Shown: positions 36,123-46,541, counted from the first letter of the stretch. The stretch: DNA of 64,000 nt from Lactobacillaceae bacterium AF64-9pH9TA (GCA_027681045.1 JAQDCK010000002.1:62001-126000), one strand, 5' to 3'. The notes: a model not told the origin generated them from the sequence alone. Numbers and translations: made by a program.

Positions 36123-37016
36123 TTGAAGCTGTATGACTTAAAAGCGCAAGGACTTGATTTGCAAGAAAACATTCCTTTGAGCCGCTATACTTTTACCAAA
36201 ACCGGGGGACCGGCTGAATACCTGGCTTTCCCCAAAAATTTGGCAGAATTAAAAGAACTCTTGGCCGCGGCCAAGGAAGAGCAATTGCCGGTTACTGTGA
36301 TCGGCAACGCGTCCAACTTGATTATCCGTGACAAGGGGATCAAGGGCCTGGTGATCATTTTAACGGAAATGAAAGAGATCAAGGTTGAAGCTGACAAGGT
36401 CCACGCCCAAGCCGGGGCCAGAATCATCGATACCTCTTTCGCGGCTGGGGAAGCCGGCCTGACCGGCCTGGAATTTGCCGCGGGCATCCCCGGCTCAGTC
36501 GGCGGGGCGGTCTTCATGAATGCCGGGGCTTACGGCGGTGAAACCAAAGACTGCCTGGAAAGCGCCACGGTCGTCACCAGAGACGGTGAGGTCAAGACCT
36601 ACACGAACGCTGAGCTGCATTTTTCCTACCGGCATTCCCTTTTGCAGGAAAATGGCGAGATCGTCATCGCGGCAACTTTTGCCTTAAAGGCCGGCGACAA
36701 GGCAACTATCTTGGACCAGATGAACTACTTGAACGCTCTTAGAAGCTACAAGCAACCCCTGGAATACCCGTCCTGCGGTTCTGTCTTCAAGCGGCCGACC
36801 GGCCACTTTGTCGGCCCGATGATCATCAAGGCCGGCCTGCAGGGCAAGCAGATCGGCGGGGCCCAGGTGTCAACCAAGCATGCCGGCTTTATCGTCAACA
36901 AGGGCGGGGCCACGGCAACCGACTACCTCAATTTGATTCACTATATCCAAAAGACGATCAAGGAAAAGGATGGGATTGCTTTGCAAACGGAAGTCCGCAT
37001 CATTGGCGAGGAATAA
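36123..37016 (+). CDS. murB: UDP-N-acetylenolpyruvoylglucosamine reductase
   Basis: 297 residues. FAD enzyme that makes UDP-N-acetylmuramate for peptidoglycan. Motifs are NASNLIIRDKGIKGLVI for FAD, AAGIPGSVGGAVFMNAGAYGGE, and a C-terminal catalytic region with FIVNKGGATATDYL. TTG 36123 is used as the start because GAGGAGG lies ~9 nt upstream and the protein is then full length. A TATAAC at 36063-36068 may be its -10, and a double palindrome CCAAG-CAAA-CTTGG-T-CCAAG (36039-36058) lies just before it. It is the first gene of murB-potABCD, as in streptococci. Confidence 0.95.
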   Translation: MKLYDLKAQGLDLQENIPLSRYTFTKTGGPAEYLAFPKNLAELKELLAAAKEEQLPVTVIGNASNLIIRDKGIKGLVIILTEMKEIKVEADKVHAQAGARIIDTSFAAGEAGLTGLEFAAGIPGSVGGAVFMNAGAYGGETKDCLESATVVTRDGEVKTYTNAELHFSYRHSLLQENGEIVIAATFALKAGDKATILDQMNYLNALRSYKQPLEYPSCGSVFKRPTGHFVGPMIIKAGLQGKQIGGAQVSTKHAGFIVNKGGATATDYLNLIHYIQKTIKEKDGIALQTEVRIIGEE

Positions 37017-37055
37017 TGGCTTAGGATAAGAGAAAAAGAAAAATGGGAACAGCAA

Positions 37056-38144
37056 ATGGAAATTATTAAGTTAGATCACATCACCAAGCAGTATGATGAT
37101 GGCTTTGTAGCCTTGAAGGACATCAACCTTGAGCTTGAGTCCGGCAAGTTCTACTCTTTGCTGGGGCCATCAGGCTCGGGTAAAACAACGATTTTGCGGA
37201 TCATTGCCGGCTTTACGGAAGCGTCAGCGGGCAAGGTCTATTTTGACGGCCAGGATATCACCAATCTTGACGCCTCAAAACGGCATATCAATACGGTTTT
37301 TCAGAATTATGCTCTTTTTCCGCACTTGAATGTCTATGAAAATGTCGCTTTTGCCTTGAAACTGCGCCGGCGGCCGGAAAGCGAAATCCGGGAAAAGGTC
37401 AAGGATGCCCTCCACACCGTTCGCCTGGACGGCTATGCCAACCGGGAGATTTCCGAACTCTCCGGGGGCCAGCAGCAGCGGGTGGCGATCGCCCGGGCGA
37501 TTATCAATGAACCTAAGGTGCTGCTTTTGGACGAATGCCTGTCGGCTTTGGACAAGCGCCTCAGAAAAGAGATGCAGTTTGAACTCCGGGCCATTCAGAA
37601 GAAGCTGGGCATCACTTTTATTTTTGTCACCCACGACCAGGAAGAAGCCCTGGCTATGAGTGACGAGATTTTCGTCTTAAACGATGGGGAGATCCAGCAG
37701 AGCGGATCACCGGTAGACATTTACGACGAGCCGGTCAACGACTTTGTTGCCCGTTTTATCGGGGACTCCAACATTCTGTCTGGCCGGATGATCCGGGACT
37801 TTGCCGTGGAATTTGCTGGCAAGGACTTTGAATGTGCCGACGCCGGGATTACTCCAGGGGAAAAAGTCGAAGTCGTTCTGCGGCCAGAAGACTTGGATAT
37901 TACGTCTCCAGCCGCTGGTAAGCTCCTGGTGACGGTGCAGAGCCAGCTTTTCCTGGGCGACCACTTTGAAATCAAGGCTATCGGCCAGGACGGCTTTGAA
38001 TGGCTGATCCATTCCACCAATGGGGTCCAGATCGGCCAGGAAGTCGGCATCTTCTTTGACCCGGAAGACATCCATGTCATGCGGCTGGGCGAAACCGAAG
38101 AAGAATTCGATGCCCGCCTGGAAACTTATGAAGGTGAGGACTAG
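37056..38144 (+). CDS. potA: Spermidine/putrescine ABC transporter ATPase
   Basis: 362 residues. Walker [10 protein letters not shown], signature [14 protein letters not shown], Walker [13 protein letters not shown] and H-loop VTHDQEEA, then a C-terminal TOBE-type regulatory domain ([10 protein letters not shown]). The C of DECLSALD replaces the more common P/A. It starts 39 bp after murB and is followed directly by potB (2 bp gap). Energises polyamine uptake with PotBCD. Confidence 0.96.
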   Translation: MEIIKLDHITKQYDDGFVALKDINLELESGKFYSLLGPSGSGKTTILRIIAGFTEASAGKVYFDGQDITNLDASKRHINTVFQNYALFPHLNVYENVAFALKLRRRPESEIREKVKDALHTVRLDGYANREISELSGGQQQRVAIARAIINEPKVLLLDECLSALDKRLRKEMQFELRAIQKKLGITFIFVTHDQEEALAMSDEIFVLNDGEIQQSGSPVDIYDEPVNDFVARFIGDSNILSGRMIRDFAVEFAGKDFECADAGITPGEKVEVVLRPEDLDITSPAAGKLLVTVQSQLFLGDHFEIKAIGQDGFEWLIHSTNGVQIGQEVGIFFDPEDIHVMRLGETEEEFDARLETYEGED

Positions 38145-38146
38145 CC

Positions 38147-38959
38147 ATGAAAAAGAACCGGCTTTTGTTTCTTTTACCTTACCTGCTCTGGATCGGCCTC
38201 TTCGTCATCGCACCCCTGGTCTTGATCCTGGGCTATTCACTGACTGATGCTCATAGTCATTTGACCCTGCAAAACTTTGCCGTCTTTTTCTCTGGCGGCA
38301 CCTTTTTGCGGATGATGGCCAATTCCTTTTGGTATGCCCTCTTGATTACCTTTTTCTGCCTGCTGGTCTCTTATCCGGCAGCCCTGGTCTTGACCAGGCT
38401 GAAAAACCAGCAGTTCTGGCTAATGCTGATCATTTTGCCGACCTGGATCAACCTCTTGCTCAAGGCTTACGCCTTTATCGGGATTTTTTCCCGGAGCGGG
38501 ATGGTCAACCAGTTCTTGGGCCTCTTTGGCATTGGTCCGGTCGGGATCATGTTTACCGACTTCGCCTTTATTTTCGTGGCGACCTATATCGAAATTCCCT
38601 TCATGGTCATGCCTATCTACAACTCGCTGAAGGAAATTGATCCGGCTCTTTTAAGCGCCAGCTCAGACCTGGGGGCCAGCTTCTGGCAGACCTTCCGCTA
38701 CGTGATCTGGCCCTTGTCCTGGCCAGGGGTTGAATCGGGCATCCAGGCCATCTTCATCCCGTCTCTGTCCCTCTTCATGCTGACCCGCTTGATCGGGGGC
38801 AACCGGGTGATCACCCTGGGGACAGCGGTTGAAGAGTATTTCTTGACGACGATGAACTGGAATATGGGGGCAACGATCGGGGTTATCCTGATCGCCTTGA
38901 TGTCGATTGTAATGCTGCTGACTTCTCGCAAGCAGCACAAGAAGGAAATTGAATTATGA
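38147..38959 (+). CDS. potB: Polyamine ABC transporter permease PotB
   Basis: 270 residues, six transmembrane helices. The inner-membrane coupling motif (EAA loop) is visible as SASSDLGASFWQTFRYVIWPLS. AAGGTGAGGA precedes ATG 38147. It overlaps potC by 4 bp (ATGA). Pairs with PotC to form the membrane pore. Confidence 0.95.
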   Translation: MKKNRLLFLLPYLLWIGLFVIAPLVLILGYSLTDAHSHLTLQNFAVFFSGGTFLRMMANSFWYALLITFFCLLVSYPAALVLTRLKNQQFWLMLIILPTWINLLLKAYAFIGIFSRSGMVNQFLGLFGIGPVGIMFTDFAFIFVATYIEIPFMVMPIYNSLKEIDPALLSASSDLGASFWQTFRYVIWPLSWPGVESGIQAIFIPSLSLFMLTRLIGGNRVITLGTAVEEYFLTTMNWNMGATIGVILIALMSIVMLLTSRKQHKKEIEL

Positions 38960-39759
38960 AAAAGACCATTTGGGGCAGGGTGTACTTTGGCCTGGTGCTA
39001 CTGATCCTCTACCTGCCGATTTTCTACCTGATCTATTTTTCTTTCTCCAGCGGCTCCAGCATGGACCACTTCCGGCATTTTACCTGGGAGCACTACCAGA
39101 CTTTGTTTGCTGACAAGCGCCTTTTGGCCATCTTGCTGGAGACGATCATGCTGGCCCTTCTGTCCAGCCTGGCGGCAACCGCTCTGGGGACCTTTGGGGC
39201 CATTGCCATCCAGCGCAGCAAGGAGGCCTCCCGCAATCTTTTGCTATCTTTGAACAATATCTTGATCGTGTCACCCGACGTTATTATCGGGGCCAGCTTC
39301 TTGATCCTTTTTACCGCCCTGGGCTTCAGTCTGGGCTTTGCCTCCGTCTTGCTCAGCCACATCGCCTTTTCAGTGCCGATTGTGGTTTTGATGGTCCTGC
39401 CTAAGCTGAAGGAAATGGACAATTCCCTGGTTGACGCGGCCCGGGACCTGGGGGCTAACAACTACCAGGTCTTTAGCCAGGTCCTACTGCCGGCCCTTAC
39501 GCCGGGGATCCTGTCGGGCTTCTTCATGGCCCTGACTTACTCTTTGGACGACTTCGCGGTTACCTTCTTCGTGACCGGGAACGGCTTTACCACCTTGTCC
39601 GTTGAAATCTATTCCCGGGCCCGGCAGGGGATCGACCTGGAAGTAAATGCCTTAAGCACAATCATTTTCTTCTTTGTCCTCCTTTTGGTCGGGGTCTACT
39701 ACGTCTTGACCAAGCGGCAGGGCAAGAGGGCGAATAAACTGGGAGGGCTTCCGCGATGA
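38956..39759 (+). CDS. potC: Polyamine ABC transporter permease PotC
   Basis: 267 residues, six helices, with the EAA loop DAARDLGANNYQVFSQVLLPALTPG. The conserved SLDDFAVTFF segment near residue 195 is typical of PotC. Overlaps potB and potD by 4 bp each, so all four pot genes are translationally coupled. Confidence 0.95.
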   Translation: MKKTIWGRVYFGLVLLILYLPIFYLIYFSFSSGSSMDHFRHFTWEHYQTLFADKRLLAILLETIMLALLSSLAATALGTFGAIAIQRSKEASRNLLLSLNNILIVSPDVIIGASFLILFTALGFSLGFASVLLSHIAFSVPIVVLMVLPKLKEMDNSLVDAARDLGANNYQVFSQVLLPALTPGILSGFFMALTYSLDDFAVTFFVTGNGFTTLSVEIYSRARQGIDLEVNALSTIIFFFVLLLVGVYYVLTKRQGKRANKLGGLPR

Positions 39760-40838
39760 AAAAAATCCTCTCCGCGGCCCTGGCCATCCTTTTGGTCAGC
39801 TTGGGCCTTTACTTGGGAGCCCAGGAGCTGGACAGCTCCAGCGGCGGCTCAGCCTCAAGCAAGAAAGACTTGATCATTTACAACTGGGGGGACTATATCG
39901 ACCCGGATTTGATTACCAAGTTTGAAAGGCAGACGGGCTACCATGTCATCTATGAGACTTTTGACTCAAATGAAGCCATGTATACTAAGATCAAGCAGGG
40001 CGGGACAGCCTATGATTTAGCCGTGCCGTCGGATTACATGATCACCAAGCTGCGCCGGGACAATCTTTTGGACAAGATCGATACCAGCCGCTTGAGCAAT
40101 TTCAAGTACATCGGCAAGGAATTTTTGCATAAGTCCTTTGATGAGAAAAACGAGTACTCAGTGCCTTACTTCTGGGGAACCCTGGGGATTGTCTACAACG
40201 ACCGCTATGTCAAAAAGGGCGAGATCAAGAGCTGGAATGACCTCTGGAAGAAAAAGTACCGGGGGCAGATCCTGCTGGTTGACTCAGCCCGCGACATCAT
40301 GGGCATGTCCCTGGTTTCGATGGGCTACTCCATGAATGACACCAACTCTGCCCACCTGAAGGCCGCCAAGGCCAAGCTGGACAAGATCGGCAAGAACGTC
40401 AAGGCAATCGTGGCTGACGAGCTGAAGATGTACATGGTGCAAAATGAGGCCTGGATCGGGGTTACCTATTCCGGGGAAGCCGCGATGATGATGGACCAGG
40501 ACTCCCACATCCATTACGTGGTGCCGGCCCAAGGGTCCAACTTGTGGTTTGATAATATCGTCATCCCGAAGACTTGCAAGAACAAGGAAGCCGCTTATAA
40601 GTTCATCAACTTCATGCTAGAGCCCAAGAACGCGGCCCAAAACGCCGAATACATCGGTTACTCGACCCCGAATACCGCGGCGCAGAAGCTCCTGCCCAAG
40701 TCCGTCCGGGAAGACGAGCAGTTTTACCCGCCAATGTCGACGGTCAAGAATTTGGAAGTTTATCGGGATCTGCCAAGCAGCAAGGTGCAGGAATATAATG
40801 ACCTCTTCCTGGAGTTCAAGATGTATGCCCGCAACTAG
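39756..40838 (+). CDS. potD: Polyamine-binding protein PotD
   Basis: 360 residues. Extracellular receptor for spermidine/putrescine. The N-terminal segment KKILSAALAILLVSLGLYLG is hydrophobic but has no lipobox cysteine, so it is likely a membrane-anchored receptor, as in streptococcal PotD. Family motifs are IYNWGDYIDPDLI, ETFDSNEAMYTKIKQGG, PYFWGTLGIVYN and SNLWFDNIVIPKT. Last gene of murB-potABCD; cdaA begins 31 bp later. Confidence 0.95.
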   Translation: MKKILSAALAILLVSLGLYLGAQELDSSSGGSASSKKDLIIYNWGDYIDPDLITKFERQTGYHVIYETFDSNEAMYTKIKQGGTAYDLAVPSDYMITKLRRDNLLDKIDTSRLSNFKYIGKEFLHKSFDEKNEYSVPYFWGTLGIVYNDRYVKKGEIKSWNDLWKKKYRGQILLVDSARDIMGMSLVSMGYSMNDTNSAHLKAAKAKLDKIGKNVKAIVADELKMYMVQNEAWIGVTYSGEAAMMMDQDSHIHYVVPAQGSNLWFDNIVIPKTCKNKEAAYKFINFMLEPKNAAQNAEYIGYSTPNTAAQKLLPKSVREDEQFYPPMSTVKNLEVYRDLPSSKVQEYNDLFLEFKMYARN

Positions 40839-40869
40839 CTGACAGAAAATTTTAGAAAGGGAAAGTTTC

Positions 40870-41709
40870 ATGCAATTTGATTTTGCAAGTCTGTGGACCT
40901 GGCATACCTTGTCGGTGGTCCTGGATGTCTTGATCACCTGGTATTTCATCTACCACTTGACCCTTTTGATCAAGGGGACCAAGGCTGTTCAGCTGGCCAA
41001 CGGGATCATCTTGATCATGGTGGCCCGGGTCTTGGCCGGCTGGGCCCAGCTGACGACCGTTACTTTTATTTTGGACCAGATCGTTTCCTGGTCAGTCATC
41101 GGGATTATCGTCATCTTCCAGCCGGAAATCCGCCGGGGGCTGGAGCGCCTGGGACGGGTCTCCCTGTTTTCTGATTCGGAAAACAGCGAGCGCGAGCAGC
41201 AGGAAAAGCTGGTCAAGGAGCTGGACAAGGCGATCCAATACATGTCCAAGCGCCGAATCGGGGCCTTGATTACTTTGGAACAAAAGACCGGTCTGGAAGA
41301 ATACGTGGAGACCGGGATCAAGCTTGATGCCCTGGTTACTGGGGAATTGCTGATCAATATCTTCATCCCCAACACTCCTTTGCACGACGGGGCGGTCATC
41401 ATCAAGAACAACCGGGTCCAGGTGGCTTCCGCCTATCTGCCCCTGTCTGACAATGCCATGATTCCCAAGAGCCTGGGGACCAGACACCGGGCAGCCGTCG
41501 GGATTTCTGAAGTAACCGACGCCATCACCGTGGTTGTTTCTGAAGAAACGGGCGGGGTGACTATCACCAGAAACGGCCAGTTCATGGTTGACCTCAGCCA
41601 GCAGGAATACCTCAAGTACTTACGGGCTGAACTGGTCACTGAAGAAAAGAAGAAGCAGCCATGGCCAATCCGCCTGGCCCGGAGCATCTGGAACTGGGGG
41701 GATAAATAA
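40870..41709 (+). CDS. cdaA: Diadenylate cyclase CdaA (c-di-AMP synthase)
   Basis: 279 residues. Makes c-di-AMP from two ATP; the nucleotide controls potassium and osmolyte transport and cell-wall homeostasis. Three N-terminal transmembrane helices (to about residue 80) are followed by the DAC domain with the catalytic HDGAVIIKNN and the GTRHRAAVGISE motif. AGAAAGGG lies ahead of ATG 40870. The stop overlaps the cdaR start by one base (TAATG). The operon cdaA-cdaR-glmM is conserved in Firmicutes. Confidence 0.96.
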   Translation: MQFDFASLWTWHTLSVVLDVLITWYFIYHLTLLIKGTKAVQLANGIILIMVARVLAGWAQLTTVTFILDQIVSWSVIGIIVIFQPEIRRGLERLGRVSLFSDSENSEREQQEKLVKELDKAIQYMSKRRIGALITLEQKTGLEEYVETGIKLDALVTGELLINIFIPNTPLHDGAVIIKNNRVQVASAYLPLSDNAMIPKSLGTRHRAAVGISEVTDAITVVVSEETGGVTITRNGQFMVDLSQQEYLKYLRAELVTEEKKKQPWPIRLARSIWNWGDK

Positions 41710-42659
41710 TGCACAAATTGATTGAGCAAAAATGGTTTTACAAGCTTTTTTCCCTGCTCTTAGCCATCGTCTTGGTTGCCTTCGTTGACACCACCCAGGT
41801 TAATACCAACAACCAAACCAAGGTGCAAGAAACGGCAAGCACTGAGCAGAGCTTGAAGATGGCCCTGCAAGTGTCAGTGGACACTGACAAGTACTACGTC
41901 ACCGGCTACCCGTCCAAGGTCAAGGTGACTCTAGAAGGACCGAATGCCCTGGTTACTTCCGCCGTTAACACCCAGAACTTCCGGGTCTACATTGATTTGA
42001 GCAAGTTGGGTGTTGGCAGCCACCAGGTGCCAATCAATGTTAGTGGCTTGCCCAGCCAGGTTTCCTACAAACTTTCAAAGAAAAGCGTGAAAGTCAACAT
42101 CCAAAAACGAAAGTCCCGCACCTTGCCGGTCCAAATAGGTTATAATAAGAATGCTGTTGCTCAAGGCTATGACATCGGCACGCCGACAGTCAGCCCGGAG
42201 ACGGTTGAAGTCACCGGGGCCCAGAGCGAAGTAAAAGCGATCGACCACGTGCAGGCTCAGCTAGTCGTGCCAAACGGCAGCACCGAGACAGTGCGGCGGA
42301 ACGTTCTTCTGGCCGCATACGATGCCAAGGGCCACCAGCTCAACGTGGTGATCAGTCCGGCAACGGCCCGGGTAACCCTGCCCTTGTCGGTCTCTAAGAA
42401 GACGGTTAAGCTGAAGCTGAATGCCAGCCATGGCTCAAGCAAGAAAGTTTACTCCTTGACTGCCAAAGAGGAAAAAGTTACCCTCTATGGGCAAAAGGAA
42501 GCCCTGAAAAAGATCAGTTCCCTGACTTTGGATGTTGATCTGACTGATATCAAGTCTTCGGTCACCAAGTCCTTCCGCCTGCCAGTTCCAAGCGGGGTTG
42601 CCTGGATTTCACCAGGCAGAGTGGACGTCCAGATCGAAGTCAGCGATTCGAACAACTAG
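41709..42659 (+). CDS. cdaR: CdaR (YbbR-domain regulator of CdaA)
   Basis: 316 residues. One N-terminal transmembrane helix ([15 protein letters not shown]), then an extracytoplasmic region of YbbR repeats (for example [12 protein letters not shown] and [16 protein letters not shown]). CdaR binds CdaA and modulates its activity. Coupled to cdaA by a one-base overlap; glmM starts 23 bp later. Confidence 0.92.
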   Translation: MHKLIEQKWFYKLFSLLLAIVLVAFVDTTQVNTNNQTKVQETASTEQSLKMALQVSVDTDKYYVTGYPSKVKVTLEGPNALVTSAVNTQNFRVYIDLSKLGVGSHQVPINVSGLPSQVSYKLSKKSVKVNIQKRKSRTLPVQIGYNKNAVAQGYDIGTPTVSPETVEVTGAQSEVKAIDHVQAQLVVPNGSTETVRRNVLLAAYDAKGHQLNVVISPATARVTLPLSVSKKTVKLKLNASHGSSKKVYSLTAKEEKVTLYGQKEALKKISSLTLDVDLTDIKSSVTKSFRLPVPSGVAWISPGRVDVQIEVSDSNN

Positions 42660-42682
42660 AAAAAAGAAAGGTTCTTTGCAAC

Positions 42683-44035
42683 ATGCTTAAATATTTTGGT
42701 ACTGACGGTGTCCGCGGTGAAGCGAACAAGGTTTTGACCCCGGAAATGGCCTTTAAACTGGGCCGGATGGGCGGCTACGTGCTGACCAAGGAAAAGGAAG
42801 ACGGCGGCCAGGCCCGGGTTCTGGTTTCAAGAGACACCCGGATTTCTGGTGAAATGCTGGAATACGCTTTGATTTCAGGCCTTTTGTCAGTCGGCATTGA
42901 AGTTTTGGAATGCGGGGTCATGACCACACCTGGCCTGTCCTACCTGGTCCGGGCCCAAGGGGCCGACGCCGGCGTGCAGATTTCTGCTTCCCACAACCCG
43001 GTTGAAGACAACGGGATCAAGTTCTTTGGCAGCGATGGCTTGAAGCTGTCTGACGCTAAGGAAGAAGAAATCGAAGAACTGATCGACACCAAGCAGGATA
43101 TGCTGCCGCGGCCATCAGCAGAGGGCCTGGGCACGGTAACCGACTTCCGCGATGGCAGCAATAAGTACATCCAATTCTTGGAAAATACTATTCCGGAAGA
43201 CTTGAGCGGGATCAAAGTCGTAATCGACGGGGCCAACGGGGCAGCCAGCGCCTTCATTTCCCGTTTGTTTGCTGACCTGGATGTTGACTTTACCACTATT
43301 TCAACCCACCCGAACGGGCTCAACATCAACGACCACTGCGGGGCCACCCACACTGCCCGCCTGCAAGAAGAAGTCGTCAAGCAAGGTGCCCAGCTGGGCC
43401 TGGCCTTTGACGGGGATGCTGACCGCTGCATCGCGGTTGACGAAAACGGCAATGAAGTTGACGGCGACCACATCATGTACGTGATCGGCTCCTACCTGGC
43501 TGACCATGGCCGCTTGAAGAAGGACACGATCGTGACGACTGTCATGAGCAACCTGGGCTTCACCAAGGCTCTTGAGCGCCGGGGCATCAAGAATGTCCGC
43601 ACCCAAGTCGGTGACCGCTACGTATCTGAAGAAATGCGGGCCAACGGCTACAGCCTGGGCGGGGAACAATCCGGCCACGTGATCATTAGCGACTACCACA
43701 ACACTGGTGACGGTATGCTGACCGGGATCCACCTGATGCTGGTCATGAAGAAGACTGGCAAGTCTTTAACTGAACTTTTGGCTGACTTCAAGGAATACCC
43801 GCAAGTTTTGGTCAACGTTCCAGTTAAGGACAAGAACAGCTGGAAGAACCACCAGGCAGTAGTTGACGCAATTGACTCCGTTGAAAAGGACATGGCTGGC
43901 GACGGCCGGGTCCTGGTCCGTCCTTCAGGTACCCAGGAGCTGCTCCGGGTTATGGCTGAAGGCCCGACTCAGGAAATCACCCAGGAATATGTTGACCGGA
44001 TCGTCAAGGTCGTTAAGACGGAAATGGGCGAATAA
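42683..44035 (+). CDS. glmM: Phosphoglucosamine mutase
   Basis: 450 residues. Converts glucosamine-6-phosphate to glucosamine-1-phosphate for peptidoglycan, and can bind and inhibit CdaA. The phosphoserine loop is [17 protein letters not shown], the metal loop DGDADRC, and the sugar loop GGEQSGHVI. Ribosome binding site AAAGAAAGG. Ends the cdaA operon at the terminator 44069-44102. RapZ and YvcK at 18-19 kb act on the same pathway in other bacteria. Confidence 0.97.
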   Translation: MLKYFGTDGVRGEANKVLTPEMAFKLGRMGGYVLTKEKEDGGQARVLVSRDTRISGEMLEYALISGLLSVGIEVLECGVMTTPGLSYLVRAQGADAGVQISASHNPVEDNGIKFFGSDGLKLSDAKEEEIEELIDTKQDMLPRPSAEGLGTVTDFRDGSNKYIQFLENTIPEDLSGIKVVIDGANGAASAFISRLFADLDVDFTTISTHPNGLNINDHCGATHTARLQEEVVKQGAQLGLAFDGDADRCIAVDENGNEVDGDHIMYVIGSYLADHGRLKKDTIVTTVMSNLGFTKALERRGIKNVRTQVGDRYVSEEMRANGYSLGGEQSGHVIISDYHNTGDGMLTGIHLMLVMKKTGKSLTELLADFKEYPQVLVNVPVKDKNSWKNHQAVVDAIDSVEKDMAGDGRVLVRPSGTQELLRVMAEGPTQEITQEYVDRIVKVVKTEMGE

Positions 44036-44068
44036 AAAAGCAAGTTAAAGAGCTGTAAAGCTGAGAAT

Positions 44069-44102
44069 AAGGAAAGTTCAAATCGAGCTTTCCTTTTCTT
44101 TT
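44069..44102 (+). terminator. Terminator after glmM
   Basis: Stem AAGGAAAG / CTTTCCTT (44069-44076 with 44088-44095), 11-nt loop, then TTCTTTT. Confidence 0.8.
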
Positions 44103-44183
44103 GGCTGATTTTTTCCTTTTTTTGCGAAAAAAATTCTGCAATAATTAAGTAAGAACAGGCTTTGGACTACATAGGAGGAAAAT

Positions 44184-44996
44184 ATGGCGATTAAAATGCT
44201 GGCCATCGACTTAGATGGCACCCTGCTAACTGACAGCAAGACGATTCTGCCCGGGACCTACAAGGCCCTGCAGGAAGCGAAAGCAGCCGGAATCAAGATT
44301 GTGCTGACTTCTGGCCGGCCCTTGTCGGGCATCAAGGGTTACGCGGAAGAATTAGGCTTAAGCGGCAGTGAAGAGTACGCGATCCTCTTCAACGGGGCCG
44401 TGGTGCAGAACTTAGACGGCCGGGTCCTGATCAGCCATGAACTGGACTTTGGTGACTTCAACACCCTTCTGCACATGCAGCGGCTCAGCGATGTCAACCT
44501 GGATTTTGAAACCCCGGACCGCTTCTACACTTTAGACAAGAAGATTTCCATCCGCCTGCAGATTGACGGGGCGGAAACCAAGAACCAGCTCTGGATTCAA
44601 GACAGAAGCGACTTCAAGAAGGACTTTACCTTTGCCAAGGCAGTTTACCAGTGCGATGACCCGGACCAGGTTGACCGCCTCTGGAACCGGCTGCCGGACT
44701 GGTTCTTCCAGTCATACGCGGTTGTCCGCAGCTGGCCGGAAGTCGTTGAAGTCGGTTCGCTGGCCGCTTCAAAGGGCTATGCCGTCAGCGAACTGGCCTC
44801 AAGACTGGGCCTGTCAAGCAGTGAAGTCATGATCTTCGGTGACCAGGGCAATGACCGGTCCATGTTTGAAATCCCTGACTTCAAGCGGGTGGCCATGGGC
44901 AATGCCATCGACGAGATCAAGGACCTGGCTGACTACGTCACCGACACCAACGAGCGTGACGGGATCGCCAAGGCCCTGCGGAAATTAGTTCTATAA
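44184..44996 (+). CDS. Cof-type HAD-superfamily phosphatase
   Basis: 270 residues. Motif I AIDLDGTLLTDS, motif II LTSGRP, motif IV MIFGDQGNDRSMFEIPDFKRVAMGNA. Paralogue of the phosphatase at 32151-33035; substrate not predictable. ATAGGAGGA precedes ATG 44184. Monocistronic, with a terminator at 44999-45036. Confidence 0.9.
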   Translation: MAIKMLAIDLDGTLLTDSKTILPGTYKALQEAKAAGIKIVLTSGRPLSGIKGYAEELGLSGSEEYAILFNGAVVQNLDGRVLISHELDFGDFNTLLHMQRLSDVNLDFETPDRFYTLDKKISIRLQIDGAETKNQLWIQDRSDFKKDFTFAKAVYQCDDPDQVDRLWNRLPDWFFQSYAVVRSWPEVVEVGSLAASKGYAVSELASRLGLSSSEVMIFGDQGNDRSMFEIPDFKRVAMGNAIDEIKDLADYVTDTNERDGIAKALRKLVL

Positions 44997-44998
44997 GA

Positions 44999-45036
44999 GA
45001 AGGGGACAGATCTGCGGATCTGCCCTTTTTCTTTTT
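44999..45036 (+). terminator. Terminator after Cof phosphatase
   Basis: AGGGG-A-CAGATC / GATCTG-C-CCTTTTT stem with one A-C mismatch and loop TGCG, then T run. Confidence 0.75.
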
Positions 45037-45048
45037 CAGGAGGAAAAA

Positions 45049-46017
45049 ATGACTATGGCAGAAATTGAAGAAAAAATCACTGGCATTTTTGCCGAGGCAG
45101 TTAGGCAAAGGACCGTAACCGGCGTCTCTTACGCCTTAGTTGACCAGGGAAGGATCAGCCAGCACTACCTGGGCCAGGCTGAGCCAGGACAATTCTATGA
45201 CCTGGCCTCTTTGACCAAGGTGGTGGGGACGGCCAGCGGGATTTTTAAAGAAATAGATGAGGGGAAAGTCAGCTTAGATGACCAGGTGGGGCACTTTTTC
45301 CCGGCGGCTTGTTCAGCTGTTACAGTAAAGGACCTGCTCCTGCACACCAGCGGCCTGCCGGCTGACTTGGACAATGTCTGGCAATACCAAAGCCCAAGGG
45401 AAGTCTGGGAGGCGGTATTAGCCACTAAGCCCCTTTATTTCCCCGGCCAGGAGTCAATCTATTCCGACCTCAACTTCATTATCTTGGGCAAAATTTTAGA
45501 GCAGGTCAGCGGGCAGGACTTGAGCAGCTTTTTACGGGAGGAGATTTTTGCCCCTTTGGGCATGCGGGAGACCGGCTTCTTGCTTAAGGGGAAAAGGGAC
45601 CGCTTTGTCAAAACGGAAATAACTAAGGAGAGAGGACAGGTCTGGGGGAACGTCCATGACGAAACTGCCTGGCAAATGGGCGGCCTGGCCGGCCATGCCG
45701 GTCTCTTTTCCACGCTAGATGACCTGGCCCGCTTCAGCTCCTTTTACTTAACGACAGCTAGTCCGCTTGTTGCCAGTTTGTTTGACTATGACTGCTCTGA
45801 GCGGACCCTGGCCTGGATCCGCTGGCAAAAAGGCCGCCGCTTTCTCTGGCATACAGGTTTTACTGGCCCGGGATTAGGCCTGGACTTTGAAAATGGGCGG
45901 GCCCTGGTCATTTTGGCCAGCTCCGTTTACCCCAAGCGGGGCAACGAGGCCTGGCTGCTGGCCCGCCGGCAGGCGGCCAAGACTTTTTTCGCTTGCGGCT
46001 ACCGGGAAGGAAATTAA
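45049..46017 (+). CDS. Beta-lactamase-fold serine hydrolase
   Basis: 322 residues of the class C beta-lactamase / DD-peptidase superfamily (PF00144). The nucleophile motif SxxK is SLTK (S54-K57), the second motif YSDLN (YxN-like), and the third LWHTGFTG (HTG in place of KTG). There is no signal peptide, so it acts in the cytoplasm or lacks a classical exit signal; an esterase or peptidase role is as likely as a cell-wall one. AGGAGG precedes ATG 45049 by 5 nt. Confidence 0.85.
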   Translation: MTMAEIEEKITGIFAEAVRQRTVTGVSYALVDQGRISQHYLGQAEPGQFYDLASLTKVVGTASGIFKEIDEGKVSLDDQVGHFFPAACSAVTVKDLLLHTSGLPADLDNVWQYQSPREVWEAVLATKPLYFPGQESIYSDLNFIILGKILEQVSGQDLSSFLREEIFAPLGMRETGFLLKGKRDRFVKTEITKERGQVWGNVHDETAWQMGGLAGHAGLFSTLDDLARFSSFYLTTASPLVASLFDYDCSERTLAWIRWQKGRRFLWHTGFTGPGLGLDFENGRALVILASSVYPKRGNEAWLLARRQAAKTFFACGYREGN

Positions 46018-46028
46018 AAGATAATCTG

Positions 46029-46081
46029 TTGACAAATGTAAACAATAGTGTAGAATAGTTTTTACAAAGGTTACAGATGTA
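46029..46081 (+). promoter_or_regulatory. copY operon promoter with two cop boxes
   Basis: TTGACA (46029-46034) and TAGAAT (46051-46056) with 16-bp spacing. TACAGATGTA (46072-46081) is a perfect cop box TACAnnTGTA; GACAAATGTA (46031-46040) matches 9 of 10 and overlaps the -35. The pair flanks the promoter, as in other CopY operons. Confidence 0.85.
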
Positions 46082-46097
46082 AACGAGGAGGAAGGAA

Positions 46098-46541
46098 ATG
46101 AACGAGGATTGCCGGATTTCAGACGCGGAATGGCAGGTTATGCGGGTCGTCTGGACCCTGGGCCCGGCCAATAGCAGCCAGATTATTGAACAATTGGCTG
46201 CAAAATGTGCCTGGAGCTCGTCAACGGTCAAAACCTTGCTGCGGCGCTTGGAAAAGAAGGGCTTTTTGCTGGTTGACCGGCAAGGTCACCGCTTTGTGTA
46301 CCGGGCGGCTAAAGCCGAAAGCGAAGCGATGCATGAGAGCTTGACGGCTGAATTTGCCGCTATGTGCGACATGCACAAGGGGGAAATGCTCCTCCGGCTG
46401 CTGGATGACCTGCCTTTAAGTAAAAGCGACCTTGAAGCGATTGCCAAAAAGGCGGCCGAAAAAGCGAAGACGGCTCCGGAAAAAATTGATTGTAATTGTT
46501 TAAGTACTTGTGAGCATATGGAAGGTGAACAGGAATGTTAA
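46098..46541 (+). CDS. copY: CopY copper-responsive repressor
   Basis: 147 residues, BlaI/MecI/CopY family. N-terminal winged helix (ISDAEWQVMRVVWTLGPANSSQII and WSSSTVKTLLRRLEKKGFL). The C-terminal metal site is [16 protein letters not shown], a variant of the usual CxCx4CxC: the first CxC is kept, the third Cys comes one residue early and the last Cys is ten residues later. Copper displaces zinc here and releases the operator. GAGGAGGAAGG precedes ATG 46098. It overlaps the next gene by 7 bp. Confidence 0.92.
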   Translation: MNEDCRISDAEWQVMRVVWTLGPANSSQIIEQLAAKCAWSSSTVKTLLRRLEKKGFLLVDRQGHRFVYRAAKAESEAMHESLTAEFAAMCDMHKGEMLLRLLDDLPLSKSDLEAIAKKAAEKAKTAPEKIDCNCLSTCEHMEGEQEC